From the NCBI GenBank assembly GCA_963819755.1, contig CAWFXB010000001.1, positions 310,001 to 374,000 on the forward strand: a stretch of DNA of 64,000 nt. Direction: 5' to 3'. The stretch comes from VRUE01 sp963819755. GTDB lineage: Bacteria > Actinomycetota > Thermoleophilia > Solirubrobacterales > 70-9. A model generated the notes under the pieces. The model was given only the letters and a program-made list of their open reading frames with translations, did no database searches and was not told the DNA's origin. Below, piece by piece: positions 63,509 to 64,000 of this stretch (its first letter is position 1; every line of letters starts with the position of its first letter). Made by a program: the position numbers and the translations under genes.

Positions 63509-64000
63509 ATGCGGGCGATGGTCCTGGAGCGGCAGCGCGAGCCTCTGCGGCTCACCGAGCTGCCCGATCCAGAGCCGGGCCCCGGTCAGGTTCTCCTCTC
63601 CGTGGCGGCCTGCGGGGTCTGCCGCACCGATCTGCACATCGTCGACGGTGAGCTGAGCGAGCCGAAGCTGCCGCTGGTACCGGGTCACCAGATCGTCGGC
63701 ACGGTGGCTGGGGCGGGGGAGGATGCCGAGCGCTTCGCCCTAGGAGAACGGGTCGGAGTGCCCTGGCTTGGCTGGACCGACGGGTCCTGCCGTTACTGCG
63801 TCAGCGGCCGCGAGAATCTCTGCGACCGCGCTCGCTTCACCGGCTACGACCTTGACGGCGGCTACGCCGAGCTCGCGGTCGCCGACGAGCGCTTCTGCTT
63901 CCCGATCCCCGCGAGCTATTCAGACGATCAGGCGGCGCCGCTGTTATGCGCCGGGCTGATCGGCTACCGGGCGCTGCGCCTGGTCGGGGACGCGGATCGG
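63509..64000 (+). CDS. Zinc-dependent alcohol dehydrogenase, N-terminal part
   Basis: 164 residues from ATG 63509 to the window edge; the gene is cut. The catalytic zinc site is present: VAACGVCRTDLHIVDGEL with Cys, and VPGHQIVGTVAGAG with His. The structural zinc loop reads WTDGSCRYCVSGRENLCDRA, where the first of the four usual cysteines is Asp. RFTGYDLDGGYAELAVADER and AAPLLCAGLIGYRALR fit the broad-substrate Zn-ADH (AdhP-like) group. It starts 4 bases after the preceding stop. Confidence 0.88.
   Translation, partial: MRAMVLERQREPLRLTELPDPEPGPGQVLLSVAACGVCRTDLHIVDGELSEPKLPLVPGHQIVGTVAGAGEDAERFALGERVGVPWLGWTDGSCRYCVSGRENLCDRARFTGYDLDGGYAELAVADERFCFPIPASYSDDQAAPLLCAGLIGYRALRLVGDADR

Overview
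The window is high-GC DNA with frequent GTG and TTG starts, tight operons with 4-base stop/start overlaps, a fused CofG-CofH (FbiC) F420 gene and actinobacterial-type secreted proteins. It most resembles a non-mycelial actinobacterium, probably class Thermoleophilia (Solirubrobacterales-like). That placement is inferred from protein resemblance, not from a marker gene.

Layout. 0-11.5 kb: the end of a GTP-type PEP carboxykinase, a methyltransferase, a secreted protein built from three exact 606-bp repeats, malyl-CoA/beta-methylmalyl-CoA lyase, a CAP-domain protein, an acyl-CoA dehydrogenase (likely methylsuccinyl-CoA dehydrogenase), a collagen-like secreted protein, a MaoC-type hydratase (likely mesaconyl-CoA hydratase) and a membrane protein. 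11.4-42.4 kb: a large exopolysaccharide region with sugar-nucleotide enzymes, many glycosyltransferases, a polymerase/ligase, a Wzz-BY-kinase fusion, two flippases, a priming glycosyl-1-phosphate transferase, three secreted glycoside-hydrolase-like proteins, and a GMC oxidoreductase whose small subunit seems fused to a glycosyltransferase. An AbiE-type toxin-antitoxin pair sits inside this region. 42.4-47.5 kb: one minus-strand operon with ethylmalonyl-CoA mutase, L-2-hydroxyglutarate oxidase, a Cys-pair protein and two LinB-like nucleotidyltransferases. 47.5-54.1 kb: a secreted protein, ClpS, a large secreted sugar dehydrogenase, crotonyl-CoA carboxylase/reductase with a small partner, and RmuC. 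54.1-54.4 kb: a non-coding unit with an odd class-II tRNA-like gene, a structured element and a terminator. 54.4-64 kb: lipoprotein, YgfZ, an MntR-MntH manganese operon, a substrate-binding protein, aquaporin, FbiC with an in-frame palindromic insertion, and a truncated zinc alcohol dehydrogenase.

How the genes work together. The five enzymes specific to the ethylmalonyl-CoA pathway of acetyl-CoA assimilation (Ccr, Ecm, Mcd, Mch, Mcl) all appear to be present, but at five separate loci over about 50 kb. The middle of the window makes and exports a surface polysaccharide and secretes enzymes that may trim it. The points most worth a second look are the tRNA-like/structured RNA unit near 54.2 kb, the palindromic insertion in fbiC, the exact 606-bp triplication, the dispersed ethylmalonyl-CoA pathway, the glycosyltransferase/Tat-subunit fusion, and a 263-bp gene-conversion-like tract between two hydrolase paralogues.
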